Positions 23,983 to 33,262 of a stretch of DNA of 61,730 nt are shown here, in pieces. Position 1 is the first letter of the stretch. The number at the start of each line of letters is the position of its first letter. Origin of the DNA: Planctomycetota bacterium (GTDB taxonomy: Bacteria > Planctomycetota > B15-G4 > SIAN01); the NCBI GenBank assembly GCA_016795285.1, contig JAEUIC010000015.1, forward strand, positions 1 to 61,730. The letters are read 5' to 3'. The notes under the pieces are model-generated. The model saw only the letters and a list, made by a program, of their open reading frames with translations. It did not search any database and was not told the DNA's origin. The translations under genes and the position numbers were made by a program.

Positions 23983-25400
23983 CGCTCCCACTCCGTGGCG
24001 TCGAGCAGGCGCGGGAAGTGGCTCTCCTCCGCCATCAGCTGCTCGATCGCGGCGATCGACTTCGGCAGGCGCGCCGAGAGCACGACGCACCCCTCCGCGG
24101 TGACGACGACGTCGTCCTCGATGCGCACGCCGATCGCGTGGAAGCGCGGCTCGACGAAGGCGCACCCCGGCGCGATGTAGCAGCCCGGCTCGACGGTGAG
24201 CACCATGCCCGGCTCGAGGCGCACCTCGCCGCGGCCGTCGGCGGCGCGATAGGGCGCCTCGTCGTGCACATCGAGGCCGAGCCAGTGGCAGGTGCCGTGG
24301 GGCAGGAGCGCCATCGCCTGCGACCGCTCCTTCACGACGCCGCCCGCCTGCAACGCATCGCCGAGCGTCCGGCGCGCCGCCTGCTCGATCCCGCGCAGCG
24401 TCGCGCCCGGCTTCACCGCCGCGATCGCCGCCTCCTGCGCGTCGAGCACCGCCTGGTAGACGAGGCGCTGCTCCGGAGTGAAGCGGCCGTCCGACGGGAG
24501 CGTGCGCGTCACGTCGGCCGTATACATGCCGTACTCGGCGCCGACGTCGATGACGATCGTGGCGCGCTCGGGGATGCGCGCGCGGTTGCTGTCGTAGTGG
24601 AGCACGCAGGAGTTGGCGCCGCTGCCGACGATGCACGGGTAGCCGACGCGGCGCGCGCCGAGCAAGAGGAAGCTCGCTTCGATCACTCCCTGCAGCTCGT
24701 ACTCGAAGCGGCCGGGAGCCGCGAAGCGCATCGCCGCGACGTGCGCCGCCGCGCTGATGTCGACGGCGCGCTGCAGCAGCGCGAGCTCCTCGCTCGACTT
24801 GAGCAGCCGCTGCCGTCCGAGCGCCTCGCGCAGCTCGCCCGCCTCCGCGGCCCCCCCCGCCGGCAGCGCCGCGTCGAGCAGCTTGCGCCGCTCGCCGTCG
24901 CCGGCGTCCTGCACGAGGATCCGCGCCGCTCCGGCGAGCCGCTCCTTCAGCTCCGCGGCGAGCGCGCCGTTCGAGCGCACCTCGTCGGCGAGCGGCGCCG
25001 CGCCGTCGACGCCGAGTCGCGCGCCGTCCCACAGCTCGGAACCGGGATCACGCGGCGGCACGAAGAGCGTCGCATGCGGCCGGCCGTCGCGCGTGCGGAG
25101 CAGCAGCGCGCTGCCCGGCTCGGCGAATCCGGTGAGGTACCAGAAGTCGCTGTTCTGCCGGTAGGGATGGTCGACGTCGTGGTTGCGCGCGTGGACCGGC
25201 GCCGCGAACAGCACGACGACCGCAGCGTCGCCGAGCCGTTCGAGCAGCGCGGCGCGCCGTGCGGCGAAGACGGCCGGCGCGAGCGTCTCGGTGCGCGCGG
25301 CGACGAGCTGCGCCACCGCCGTGCCGGAGGCCGCTGCGAAGAGCAGCAGCGCGAGCGCCATGCGCCGCAGCGCCGCGCCCAAGACTCGGTCGCTCGCCAT
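23979..25400 (-). CDS. Xaa-Pro aminopeptidase (M24B, PepP-like), exported
   Basis: 473 residues from ATG 25400, with GGAGG six bases upstream. The N-terminus has a signal peptide (LRRMALALLLFAAASGTAVAQ). The N-domain NHDVDHPYRQNSDFWYLTGF is typical of PepP. Metal ligands of the pita-bread fold are present: IVIDVGAEYGMYTADVTRT (two Asp), LLPHGTCHWLGLDVHD (His), VLTVEPGCYI (Glu) and VRIEDDVVVT (Glu). It removes N-terminal residues before Pro. Probably periplasmic, consistent with the peptidase-rich neighbourhood. Confidence 0.92.
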   Translation of the reverse strand: MASDRVLGAALRRMALALLLFAAASGTAVAQLVAARTETLAPAVFAARRAALLERLGDAAVVVLFAAPVHARNHDVDHPYRQNSDFWYLTGFAEPGSALLLRTRDGRPHATLFVPPRDPGSELWDGARLGVDGAAPLADEVRSNGALAAELKERLAGAARILVQDAGDGERRKLLDAALPAGGAAEAGELREALGRQRLLKSSEELALLQRAVDISAAAHVAAMRFAAPGRFEYELQGVIEASFLLLGARRVGYPCIVGSGANSCVLHYDSNRARIPERATIVIDVGAEYGMYTADVTRTLPSDGRFTPEQRLVYQAVLDAQEAAIAAVKPGATLRGIEQAARRTLGDALQAGGVVKERSQAMALLPHGTCHWLGLDVHDEAPYRAADGRGEVRLEPGMVLTVEPGCYIAPGCAFVEPRFHAIGVRIEDDVVVTAEGCVVLSARLPKSIAAIEQLMAEESHFPRLLDATEWER

Positions 25401-26863
25401 CACGCCCCTCCCCGTTCGCCGCCGCTTGGTTCGCGCAGCAGCGCCGCCGTCTCCTCGCGCAACTGCGCGATCGCTTCGTCGACTCGCTCGGCATGCGTCC
25501 GGAACGAGAGCACGCAGAGGCGCAGCACGAAGCGGCCGCGCAGCAGCGTGCCCGACAGGTAGACGCGCTGGCGTGCGTTCACGCGACGCAACAGCTCGCG
25601 CGAGAGTGCGTCGCCCTCCGCCCCGTCGCGCGCCACGCGGAAGGCGAAGAGCGAGAGGTCGCAGCCGCTCGCGAGCTCGAGCCCGTCGATGCGCGCCACC
25701 GCGGCGCAGGCGCGCTCCGCCAGCGCGAGCTTCTCGGCCAGCGCCGCGCGGAACGCTGCCGCGCCGAAGGTCTTGAGCGAGAGCCAGACGCGCAGCCCGC
25801 GGAAGTCGCGCGAGAGTTCGGGCGAGGCGTCGGTGAAGTCCTCGAGCGGTCCGCCGGCGGCCGCTTGCGGCAGGTAGGCGCTCTCTTGCGCGAACGGGCG
25901 GCGCAGGTCGGCGCGGTCGCGCAGCAGCACGGCGCCGGTGCCGTACGGCAGGAAGAGCCCCTTGTGGGGATCGATGGTGAGCGAGTCGGCGCGCTCGATG
26001 CCGGCGAGGCGCGCGCGCCCCGCGTCGCAGAGCTGGAAGCAGCCGCCGTAGGCGCCGTCGACGTGGAACCAGAGCCGCTCGCGCGCGGCGAGGTCGGCCA
26101 GCGCCGGCAGCGGATCGACGCTGCCCGCGTGGACGGTGCCGGCATTCGCGATCAGCACGGTCGGCAGCAGCCCCGCCGCGCGATCGGCAGCGATGGCGCG
26201 CGCCGCGGCGGCCGGTTCGAGGCGACCGTGCGCGTCGGCCGGCAGCTCGCGCAGCAACGCGCGGCGGAACCCGACGACGTGCGCCGCCTTGTGGAGCGAG
26301 TGGTGCGCCTGGTCGGAGAGGTAGAGCGTCGCGCGCGCGAGCCCCTCCTCGCCGGCGACCTTGTCGCGCGCGGCCGCCAGCGCGATCAGGTTCGCCGTCG
26401 AGCCGCCCGAGGTGAAGAGCGCCTGCGCCGACTTCGGGAAGCGGAACTCGTCCAGCAGCCAGCGCAGCGTCTGCACCTCGAGCGCCACCAGGAGCGGCGC
26501 CGCGGCGGAGATGCCGACGAAGCGGTTGGTGAGGCCGGCCACCAGGTCGGCGAGCGGCGCGGTCGGCAGGCCGCCGCCCGGGATGTAGGCGAGGTAGCCG
26601 GGGCCGGCCGTGGTGAACGACTTCGGCACCCAGTCGCGGATCAGCTGCGCCAGGAGCGGGCGCGGATCGCGGCCCTGCTCGGGGATCGGCTCGGCCAGCG
26701 CGGCGAAGTCGGCGGCGGTCGGCGCGGGGCCGTGCGCCGGCTGCTCGGGAAGGCTCGCGACGTGGGCGAGCGCCAAGTCGACCGCTTCATGGAACCACGC
26801 CGCGACGATTTCGTGCGGCGGTTCGAGCGGCGAGTTCGCGGTGGCAGCGGTTGCCGGCGTCAT
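25400..26863 (-). CDS. PLP-dependent group II decarboxylase (aromatic-L-amino-acid type)
   Basis: 487 residues from ATG 26863. Motifs: FTSGGSTANLIALAAARD (PLP phosphate binding), DQAHHSLHKAAHVVGF (His stacking on PLP), HVDGAYGGCFQLCD, and SLTIDPHKGLFLPYGTGAVL with the Schiff-base Lys in DPHKG. YIPGGGLPTAPLADLV matches the substrate loop. Group II enzymes decarboxylate tyrosine, tryptophan, DOPA, Glu or 2,4-diaminobutyrate; the exact substrate is open. It is the first gene of the run 26863-18335; the divergent S9 peptidase starts 76 bases away. Confidence 0.9.
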   Translation of the reverse strand: MTPATAATANSPLEPPHEIVAAWFHEAVDLALAHVASLPEQPAHGPAPTAADFAALAEPIPEQGRDPRPLLAQLIRDWVPKSFTTAGPGYLAYIPGGGLPTAPLADLVAGLTNRFVGISAAAPLLVALEVQTLRWLLDEFRFPKSAQALFTSGGSTANLIALAAARDKVAGEEGLARATLYLSDQAHHSLHKAAHVVGFRRALLRELPADAHGRLEPAAAARAIAADRAAGLLPTVLIANAGTVHAGSVDPLPALADLAARERLWFHVDGAYGGCFQLCDAGRARLAGIERADSLTIDPHKGLFLPYGTGAVLLRDRADLRRPFAQESAYLPQAAAGGPLEDFTDASPELSRDFRGLRVWLSLKTFGAAAFRAALAEKLALAERACAAVARIDGLELASGCDLSLFAFRVARDGAEGDALSRELLRRVNARQRVYLSGTLLRGRFVLRLCVLSFRTHAERVDEAIAQLREETAALLREPSGGERGGA

Positions 26864-26938
26864 CGCGGCAGCGTAGCCGCGTGCCCCTCCTTTGCTACCG
26901 TTCCGCGCCGCCTCGAACCCGATCGGGAGTCCGTGCCG

Positions 26939-29224
26939 ATGCGCCATCCGAGCGACCGTTCCCCTCTCCTCGCGCTGGCTTTCGCGGCGCTCGCCGCATT
27001 CGCTGCATTCGGCAGTTCCACCGCCGCCGCGCCGGTCGCGCGGCAAGCGGCGGGTGCGCCGCCGGCCGCGGCGAAGCAGCGCCTCACCCTCGAGCAGACG
27101 ATGGGTGCCGGCCGCGTCTCCTTCACGGCGACGCCGCCGGCGGTCCGCTTCGCGAGCGATGGCGTCCACCTCGAGCGGCAGCGCGACGGCAAGACGATCT
27201 GGGTCGACCCGCGCACGAAGGCCGAGCGCGAACCGGCCCCCGCCGACGCGGCGGCCGCGGCCGCGACGGCCGCTCGCGAGCAGGCCGTGCTGGCGGCGCT
27301 CGCGGCGCTGCCCGGCTTCGACGAGGCGACCGCGAAGCGGCTCTCCGGCAACCGGCGCGGCACGAGCGCCGACGGCAAGGCGCAGCTCTTCGCCAGCGAG
27401 AGCGACCTCTTCTTCTTCCGCGAGGGCGCCGCCACGGCGCTGCGCCTCACCGACGGCCCCGAAGTCGAGGAGAACGCGCGCCTCTCCGCCGACGGTCGCT
27501 TCGCCTCGTTCGTGCGCGCGAACGACCTCTACCTGGTCGAGACCGACGGCGCGCGCGAGCGGCGCGTCACCCGTGACGGCAGCGAGCAGCGGCTGAACGG
27601 CAAGCTCGACTGGGTCTACCAGGAGGAGATCTACGGCCGCGGCAACTTCCAGGCGACCTGGTGGAGCCCGAGCAGCCGCCATCTCGCGTTCTTGTCGCTC
27701 GATCAGTCGGGCGTCCCCCACCATCCGATCGTCGACCACGTCCCGAACCGCGCCGAGCTCGAGGACACCCGCTACCCGAAGGCGGGCGACCCGAACCCGA
27801 CGGTCGCGCTCTGCGTGGCGCGCGCGCGCGACGGCAAGGTCACCAGGGTCGATCTCTCGAAGTACGCGAAGGACGAGCCGCTGGTGGTGCGGGTCGGCTG
27901 GAGCAAGGACGGCAAGCAGCTGATCTGCCAGGTGCAGGATCGCGAGCAGCGCTGGCTCGAGCTCCTCTCCGCCGATCCCGACAGCGGCAAGCCGACCCTC
28001 TTGCTGCGCGAGGAGTCGGAGAGCTTCGTCAACGTCCTCGAGGAGCCGCACTGGCTCGCCGACGGCAGCTTCCTCTGGCACTCGGAGGCCAACGGCTTCC
28101 GCCACGTCTACCGCCACGCCGCCGACGGCAAGCGGCTCGGCGCGGTGACCAGCGGCGAGTGGGAAGTGCGCGGCGTCACCGCGGTCGACGAGGCCAAGCA
28201 GCGCCTCTGGTTCACGGCCAGCAAGGATTCGGCGATCGGCGTCAACCTCTACGGCGTCAACTTCGACGGCAGCGGCCTGATCCGGCTGACCGACGGCCGC
28301 GGCAGCCACGCCGTCGAATGGAACGGCGACAAGTCGCTCTTCCTCGATCGCGTCTCGAGCCTCGCCACGCCTCCCGAAGTGCGCCTCTGCGACGGCGAGA
28401 GCGGGCAGCTGCTCGAGGTGGTGGCGCGCGCCGAGGTGAAGGCGCTCGCCGAGTACGACTACTCGATGCCCGAGCTGCTGCAGATCCCGGCCGCCGACGG
28501 CTTCCTGATGGACGCGACCGTCGTGAAGCCGCTCCCGTTCGACCCGGCGAAGAAGTACCCGGTCTGGCTGCCGACCTACTCGGGCCCCGACGCGCCGTCG
28601 GTCTTCGACCGCTGGAACGGCGACGCGTGGACGCAGTTCCTCGCGCAGCAGGGCTACGTCGTCCTGCAGGTGAACAACCGGACCTCGAGCCAGAAGGGCC
28701 ACCGCTTCCTCGACGACTGCTGGCAGCAGCTCGGCGTCAGCGAGCTCGCCGACCTCGAGGCGGCGCTCGCCTGGCTCGGCGCGAACCATCCCTGGATCGA
28801 CACCACGCGGGTCGGCATCACCGGCTGGAGCTACGGCGGCTTCATGACCGCCTACGCGCTCACCCACAGCAAGGCGTTCAAGCTCGGCGTGGCGGGGGCG
28901 GGCGTCTACGACTGGCGCCTCTACGACTCGATCTACACCGAGCGGTACATGCGGACGCCGCAGAACAACCCCGACGGCTACGCGCGCACCTCCTGCATCG
29001 AGGCGGCGAAGGAGCTCTCGGGCTACCTCGTGCTGGCGCACGGCACGCTCGACGACAACGTCCACGTGCAGAACACGGTGCAGCTCGCCGGCGCGCTGCA
29101 GAAGGCGGGCATCGACCGTTTCGAGGTGATGGTCTACCCGCGCTCGCGCCACGGGCTCGGCAGCGTCGAGCAGAACAACCACTACCGCCGGCTCACCTGG
29201 AAGGCGATCCGCGAGCGGCTCTGA
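26939..29224 (+). CDS. S9B prolyl oligopeptidase (dipeptidyl peptidase IV family), secreted
   Basis: 761 residues from ATG 26939, with GGGAG nine bases before. A signal peptide lies at about 10-35 (LLALAFAALAAFAAFG). The eight-bladed DPP-IV propeller includes LDWVYQEEIYGRGNFQATWW, the double-Glu motif that reads the substrate N-terminus. The alpha/beta hydrolase domain has Ser631 in GWSYGGFM, Asp705 in HGTLDDNVH and His738 in SRHGLG. It removes X-Pro (or X-Ala) dipeptides. Antisense frames across it are shadows. Convergent with the DUF4097 gene downstream. Confidence 0.94.
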   Translation: MRHPSDRSPLLALAFAALAAFAAFGSSTAAAPVARQAAGAPPAAAKQRLTLEQTMGAGRVSFTATPPAVRFASDGVHLERQRDGKTIWVDPRTKAEREPAPADAAAAAATAAREQAVLAALAALPGFDEATAKRLSGNRRGTSADGKAQLFASESDLFFFREGAATALRLTDGPEVEENARLSADGRFASFVRANDLYLVETDGARERRVTRDGSEQRLNGKLDWVYQEEIYGRGNFQATWWSPSSRHLAFLSLDQSGVPHHPIVDHVPNRAELEDTRYPKAGDPNPTVALCVARARDGKVTRVDLSKYAKDEPLVVRVGWSKDGKQLICQVQDREQRWLELLSADPDSGKPTLLLREESESFVNVLEEPHWLADGSFLWHSEANGFRHVYRHAADGKRLGAVTSGEWEVRGVTAVDEAKQRLWFTASKDSAIGVNLYGVNFDGSGLIRLTDGRGSHAVEWNGDKSLFLDRVSSLATPPEVRLCDGESGQLLEVVARAEVKALAEYDYSMPELLQIPAADGFLMDATVVKPLPFDPAKKYPVWLPTYSGPDAPSVFDRWNGDAWTQFLAQQGYVVLQVNNRTSSQKGHRFLDDCWQQLGVSELADLEAALAWLGANHPWIDTTRVGITGWSYGGFMTAYALTHSKAFKLGVAGAGVYDWRLYDSIYTERYMRTPQNNPDGYARTSCIEAAKELSGYLVLAHGTLDDNVHVQNTVQLAGALQKAGIDRFEVMVYPRSRHGLGSVEQNNHYRRLTWKAIRERL

Positions 29225-29261
29225 GCAGCACCGGCGCGTCGAGCGGCCGGCGACGGCGTCG

Positions 29262-30140
29262 TCAGCGCAGCCGCACGCAGCCGTGGTGGGTGTTCGCCTC
29301 GAGGTCGCCCGCCTTCGGCTCGCGCAGCTGCACGGTGAAGTCGTCGTCGTCGATCTGCACCACCATGAAGTTCGCGTCGGCGCCGTCGGCGTGCGCGTCG
29401 ACGCCGCGGCTGCTGCCCCGCACCGTCCCGCACGCCCCGCTCGGCAGGTCGATCTCGAGGTCGCCGTGGTGGGAACGGAGCGACCCGACCGTGACCGACG
29501 CCGTGGTGGCGAGCCGGACGTCGCCGTGGTGCGAGGCGAGGGTGACCTGCGAGTGGCTCGTCGTGCAGGTGACGTCGCCGTGGTGGGAGCGCGCCACCGC
29601 GCGGCCGCCGACGTCGCAGAGTTCGACGGCGCCGTGGTGGCTCGCGGCGATCACCGGGCCAGAGAGGCCGCGCACCGTCACGTTGCCGTGGTGGGAGTCG
29701 AGCGTCGCGCCGAACCGCGCCGGCACCGTCACCTCGAAGGCGACCGAGGCGGCCCAGTCACGCGCCGCGCGCTCATCCGCCCAGCCGACCGCGAACTCGA
29801 CCGCCCCATCGACGCAGCGCTGCGTGATCCGCAGCTGCGCCTGCGCGGCGCGCGCGTCGGCCTCGTCGCGGCCGCCCGCCCGCTTCGTCGCGACCACCGT
29901 CACCGACTCGGCGCCCGCCGCGGCGGTCACCGTGATCGAACCGTAGTGGCTGTCGACGCCGACCCGCTCGAGGCCGGCGGCCGGGACGACGATCGTCTCG
30001 GTCGCCTCGTTCCAGCAGTCGACCGCGTCGATCGAGCGGCCGAAGCCGTTGCCGATCGTCCCGAGCCGGATCGAGCAGCCCCCCGCGAAGAGCAGGCAGA
30101 CGGCGGTGGGCAGCAGGGCGAGCGCGGTCAACAGGCGCAT
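29262..30140 (-). CDS. DUF4097 lipoprotein with His-His-Gly repeats
   Basis: 292 residues from ATG 30140. The lipobox LLFAGGCS gives a lipidated Cys near 22. The body is a right-handed beta-helix-like DUF4097 fold in which each turn carries S-H-(H/Y)-G-x-(V/I): DSHYGSITV, DSHHGNVTV, ASHHGAVEL, RSHHGDVTC, ASHHGDVRL, RSHHGDLEI and THHGCVRLR. In most DUF4097 proteins this position is S-x-x-G. The His ladder may bind metal or only stabilise turns. Stands alone between convergent and divergent neighbours; outer or periplasmic face. Confidence 0.86.
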   Translation of the reverse strand: MRLLTALALLPTAVCLLFAGGCSIRLGTIGNGFGRSIDAVDCWNEATETIVVPAAGLERVGVDSHYGSITVTAAAGAESVTVVATKRAGGRDEADARAAQAQLRITQRCVDGAVEFAVGWADERAARDWAASVAFEVTVPARFGATLDSHHGNVTVRGLSGPVIAASHHGAVELCDVGGRAVARSHHGDVTCTTSHSQVTLASHHGDVRLATTASVTVGSLRSHHGDLEIDLPSGACGTVRGSSRGVDAHADGADANFMVVQIDDDDFTVQLREPKAGDLEANTHHGCVRLR

Positions 30141-30232
30141 GGCGATCTCCTCTTCGCGGACGGAGAGCCGCCATACTCCGCGACCGTTGCAACCGTTCTG
30201 TCCGCGCCCCACCGCACCGCCGGAGCCGCCTC

Positions 30233-30841
30233 GTGCCGATCGATCCGCCGCCGTCCGCCGCGTCGCCCGAGCCGCCGGCGCGCCCGCGCCCCTGGCCGCT
30301 GCTCGCCACGCGACAGGGCCCCGACCTCCGCCTCTTCCAGGTCCTCCACGAGCGGCGCCAGAACCCGCGCAACGGCCATCCGATGGACGCGCTGGTGCTC
30401 GACTCGGCCGACTGGGTGAACGTGGTGCCGGTGACCCCGAGCGGCGAGATCGTCTTCGTGCGGCAGTTCCGCTTCGGCGTGCGCACCGACACGCTCGAGA
30501 TCCCGGGCGGCCTGATCAGCCGCGGCGAGGAGCCGCTCGTCGCCGCGCGCCGCGAGCTGCGCGAGGAGACCGGCATGGTCGCGCGGTCGATCCGCTCGCT
30601 CGGCGCCGTCGAGCCGAACCCCGCCTTCCTCACCAACCTCTGCCACCAGTTCCTCGCGGAAGGGGTCGAGCCGGAGGGGGCGCTCGAGCTCGATCCGGGC
30701 GAGGACATCGTCGTCGAGCGCCACTCGTTCGACGCCGTGCGCCGCATGGTCGCGGACGGCACGATCCGCCACAGCCTCGTCCTCACCGCGCTCGCCCGCG
30801 TCCTCGACCTGCGCGACCGATCGGTCGATTCGTTCCGCTGA
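30233..30841 (+). CDS. Nudix hydrolase (ADP-ribose pyrophosphatase-like)
   Basis: 202 residues from GTG 30233. The Nudix box GGLISRGEEPLVAARRELREETGM matches G-x5-E-x7-R-E-x-x-E-E-x-G. The upstream VNVVPVTPSGEIVFVRQFRFG and the downstream ALELDPGEDIVVERHSF resemble the ADP-ribose pyrophosphatase group. It hydrolyses a nucleoside diphosphate linked to another moiety, probably ADP-ribose or ADP-sugars. The N-terminal 25 residues are Pro-rich. No signal peptide; cytosolic. Upstream is the divergent DUF4097 gene with 92 bases between the starts. Confidence 0.9.
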   Translation: MPIDPPPSAASPEPPARPRPWPLLATRQGPDLRLFQVLHERRQNPRNGHPMDALVLDSADWVNVVPVTPSGEIVFVRQFRFGVRTDTLEIPGGLISRGEEPLVAARRELREETGMVARSIRSLGAVEPNPAFLTNLCHQFLAEGVEPEGALELDPGEDIVVERHSFDAVRRMVADGTIRHSLVLTALARVLDLRDRSVDSFR

Positions 30842-31012
30842 AGTGCCATCCGCGCAGCGGCGGCACGCCGCGAGCGCCAATCTTCTTCCCGCTGCGGGAG
30901 ATCCCTGTTCCAGCGCGGCAAGTCGCGCCCGCCGCGCCGTCGATCGAGCCCCCGCCGCTCTCCGTGGTCCGCATCTCCGCGGCCGCGAGGAGCTGGCGGG
31001 AGTGGCCTGCAC

Positions 31013-32404
31013 ATGCACCAGGGATCGACCGCGAAGCGCCCGCTCGGCGCGCCGCACGCGAAGAAACTGCTCGGACTCGGGCTCCTCGTCGCCGCAGGCT
31101 GCGGCGCGAAGGTGAAGAGCCCGGCCCGCGTCCCCTACGTCGAGGTGTGGGAACTCGCGCAGTTCGCCGACCTCGAGCAGGACTACGGCGCCGCCCTCTC
31201 GCTGGTGGACATGGACGCCGACGGCGAGCGCGAGCTCCTGGTCGGCGCCCCCGCGCGCGACCCCGATCGCGACGGCGTCGTCCTCTTCGTGTCGCTCCAG
31301 TCGCTCTCCGTCGTCGACGCGGTGCTGCCGTGGCGGTCGAACGGCGACACGTCGGCGCACCACGACGAGTTCGGCAAGAGCCTGGTCTGGGGCGACTGGA
31401 ACCGCGACACCCGCATCGACCTCGCGGTCGGTGACCCGGGCGCCGACGTCGGCTCGGTCGAGCGCGCCGGCGAGGTGTGGGTCTTCTTCGGGCCGATCGA
31501 CACGGCGGTCGCCACGCGCCTCTCGAGCAGCGTCGCCAGCAGCGGCGGCCGCTTCGGCGAGACGCTCGCGGCCGGCGACTTCGACTTCGACGGCTACCAG
31601 GATCTCGCGTGCGGCGCCCCCCATCCGGCCGAGATCGCGGCCGACGCGGACGGCAGCTCGCTCGAGGTCTTCTTCGGCCCCGACTTCACGCGCCACGAGC
31701 GCTGGGAAGCGGGCAGCGCGGGCGGCTCGTTCGGCGCGGCGCTGGTCAGCGTGCCGCAACCGGGCGGCGGCGCGGCGCTGGTCGCCGGCGCGCCCGAGCT
31801 CTCCGACGCCGACGGCGTGCTGGGCGGCCTCTTCGCGTGGGAGCGCTTCGTCGACGCCTCGGCGCGCCGGGTCGGCGCCCCGCGCGCGATCGACAGCGAG
31901 TTCGGCCGCGCCGGCAGCTACGGCGACTTCGACGGCGACGGCCGCGGCGAGCTCGCGGTGGCGGCGCTCGCCGGGCGCGGCGGCGTCTACTTCCTCGAGC
32001 GCGATCGCTTCGTCGAGCAGGGGCGCCTCGCGCTGCCCGCCGCGCTCACCGCGCGCGCCGGCGCACCGCTCTTCACGACGCCCGACTTGACCGGCGACTC
32101 CGCCGAGGAGCTGCTGCTCCTCTCCTCGCGCGCGAGCGATCCGGCGGCGCTCCTCTTCTCGCCCGGCCGCGGCCTCGCCCACCTCGTGCTCGATTTCGCG
32201 GCCGCCGCGGCGATCAGCTCCAACTTCGACTGGGACGACGCGCCGGAACTGCTGCTCGCCACGCCGACCTCGCTGCAGTCGGGCGGCGGTCTCTCCGACC
32301 TGAGCCTGATCGACGTCAGCTGGCAGGACGTCCGCTCGCTCGACGCGCCGCGCCGTCCGCCGGTGGTGATCCCGGGCGTCGCCGCGCTGCGCGGCCGCGG
32401 GTGA
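31013..32404 (+). CDS. FG-GAP repeat lipoprotein (integrin alpha-like propeller)
   Basis: 463 residues from ATG 31013. Signal with lipobox: LLGLGLLVAAGCG, Cys near 30. Several FG-GAP blades with calcium-loop motifs: LVDMDADGERELLVGAP, WGDWNRDTRIDLAVGDP, AGDFDFDGYQDLACGAP, YGDFDGDGRGELAVAAL and a weaker NFDWDDAPELLLATP. These Dx[D/N]xDG loops bind Ca2+. Probably a surface-attached protein with adhesive or carbohydrate-binding role. Alone on its strand, 171 bases after the Nudix gene; convergent to the metal transporter operon. Confidence 0.9.
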   Translation: MHQGSTAKRPLGAPHAKKLLGLGLLVAAGCGAKVKSPARVPYVEVWELAQFADLEQDYGAALSLVDMDADGERELLVGAPARDPDRDGVVLFVSLQSLSVVDAVLPWRSNGDTSAHHDEFGKSLVWGDWNRDTRIDLAVGDPGADVGSVERAGEVWVFFGPIDTAVATRLSSSVASSGGRFGETLAAGDFDFDGYQDLACGAPHPAEIAADADGSSLEVFFGPDFTRHERWEAGSAGGSFGAALVSVPQPGGGAALVAGAPELSDADGVLGGLFAWERFVDASARRVGAPRAIDSEFGRAGSYGDFDGDGRGELAVAALAGRGGVYFLERDRFVEQGRLALPAALTARAGAPLFTTPDLTGDSAEELLLLSSRASDPAALLFSPGRGLAHLVLDFAAAAAISSNFDWDDAPELLLATPTSLQSGGGLSDLSLIDVSWQDVRSLDAPRRPPVVIPGVAALRGRG

Positions 32405-32425
32405 GCGCGGGCGCGCGCCGCCCCG

Positions 32426-33262
32426 CTACCGCCCGCGCCGCTGCGCCCCGCCGCGCAGCGCCCCGAGCGCGGTGCACACCACGAACAGCACGGCGAGCGC
32501 CAGCACGACGGCGCCGCCGGTCGGCACGGTGAACCAGGTCGAGAGCAGCAGGCCGGCGAAGCCGCCGAGCAGCGCGAGCGCGATGCTCCAGGCCACCTGC
32601 TGGCGCAACGACCGCGCGACCTGGCGCGCCGCCGCCGCCGGGATCACCACCCACGCCTCGACCAGCAGCGCGCCGACGATCTTCAGGCTCGCCACGATGG
32701 TCGCGGTCAGCAGCAGCACGAAGAGGTAGTCGAGGCGCGTCCGCTCGCCCGCCGCCATCGGCGTGGTGGCCGGCGCGACGCTGTCCTGCAGCAGCGCGTT
32801 CCAGCGGCGCGCCAGGAAGAGCCCCGCCAGCACCAGCAGCGCGGCGAGCAGCGCGAGGTCGCCCGCGGTGACCGTCAGCAGGCTGCCGAACATCAGCGCC
32901 TCGATCTGGTGGACGTTGAAGCGCTGCGTGACGGCGACCAGCAGGCAGATCGACAGCCCGAGCGTGAAGGCGACGAAGACGCCGATCAGCGTGTCGGCCG
33001 GCAGCGCGCTGCGCCGCTTCAGCCAGACCATCGCCAGCGCGGCGAGCAGGCAGAAGCCGAACATGCCGCCGTAGGGGGCGCTGATCGGCTCGCCGAGCGC
33101 GAGGCCGAGCGTCAATCCGGTGAGCGCCGCCTGGCCGAGCGCGGTCGAGAGGAAGGCGAGCCGGCGCGCCACCACCAGATGGGAGAGCGCGCCGAGCAGC
33201 GGCGCCAACAGCGCCACCGCCGCGAAGCCGCGTTGCAGGAACGGGAAGTCGAACGGGTTCAT
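32426..33262 (-). CDS. metal ABC transporter permease (ZnuB/MntB family)
   Basis: 278 residues from ATG 33262, overlapping the ATPase gene by four bases. Eight or so hydrophobic segments. Family motifs: FLSTALGQAALTGLTLGLALG (near 36-57) and VGALLVEAWVVIPAAAARQVARS with the characteristic Pro-Ala-Ala-x-Ala after the seventh segment. Forms the membrane channel of a Zn2+ or Mn2+ importer with the adjacent ATPase and solute-binding protein. Last gene of the operon, convergent with the FG-GAP gene. Confidence 0.92.
   Translation of the reverse strand: MNPFDFPFLQRGFAAVALLAPLLGALSHLVVARRLAFLSTALGQAALTGLTLGLALGEPISAPYGGMFGFCLLAALAMVWLKRRSALPADTLIGVFVAFTLGLSICLLVAVTQRFNVHQIEALMFGSLLTVTAGDLALLAALLVLAGLFLARRWNALLQDSVAPATTPMAAGERTRLDYLFVLLLTATIVASLKIVGALLVEAWVVIPAAAARQVARSLRQQVAWSIALALLGGFAGLLLSTWFTVPTGGAVVLALAVLFVVCTALGALRGGAQRRGR

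Noticed and set aside
25259..29224. A 1321-codon open frame starting upstream of the S9 peptidase, and a 1260-codon one on the other strand
   Set aside because: High G+C makes long shadow frames. Only 26939-29224 on plus and 25400-26863 on minus carry family motifs and signal sequences; the rest is Arg/Ala-rich antisense translation.
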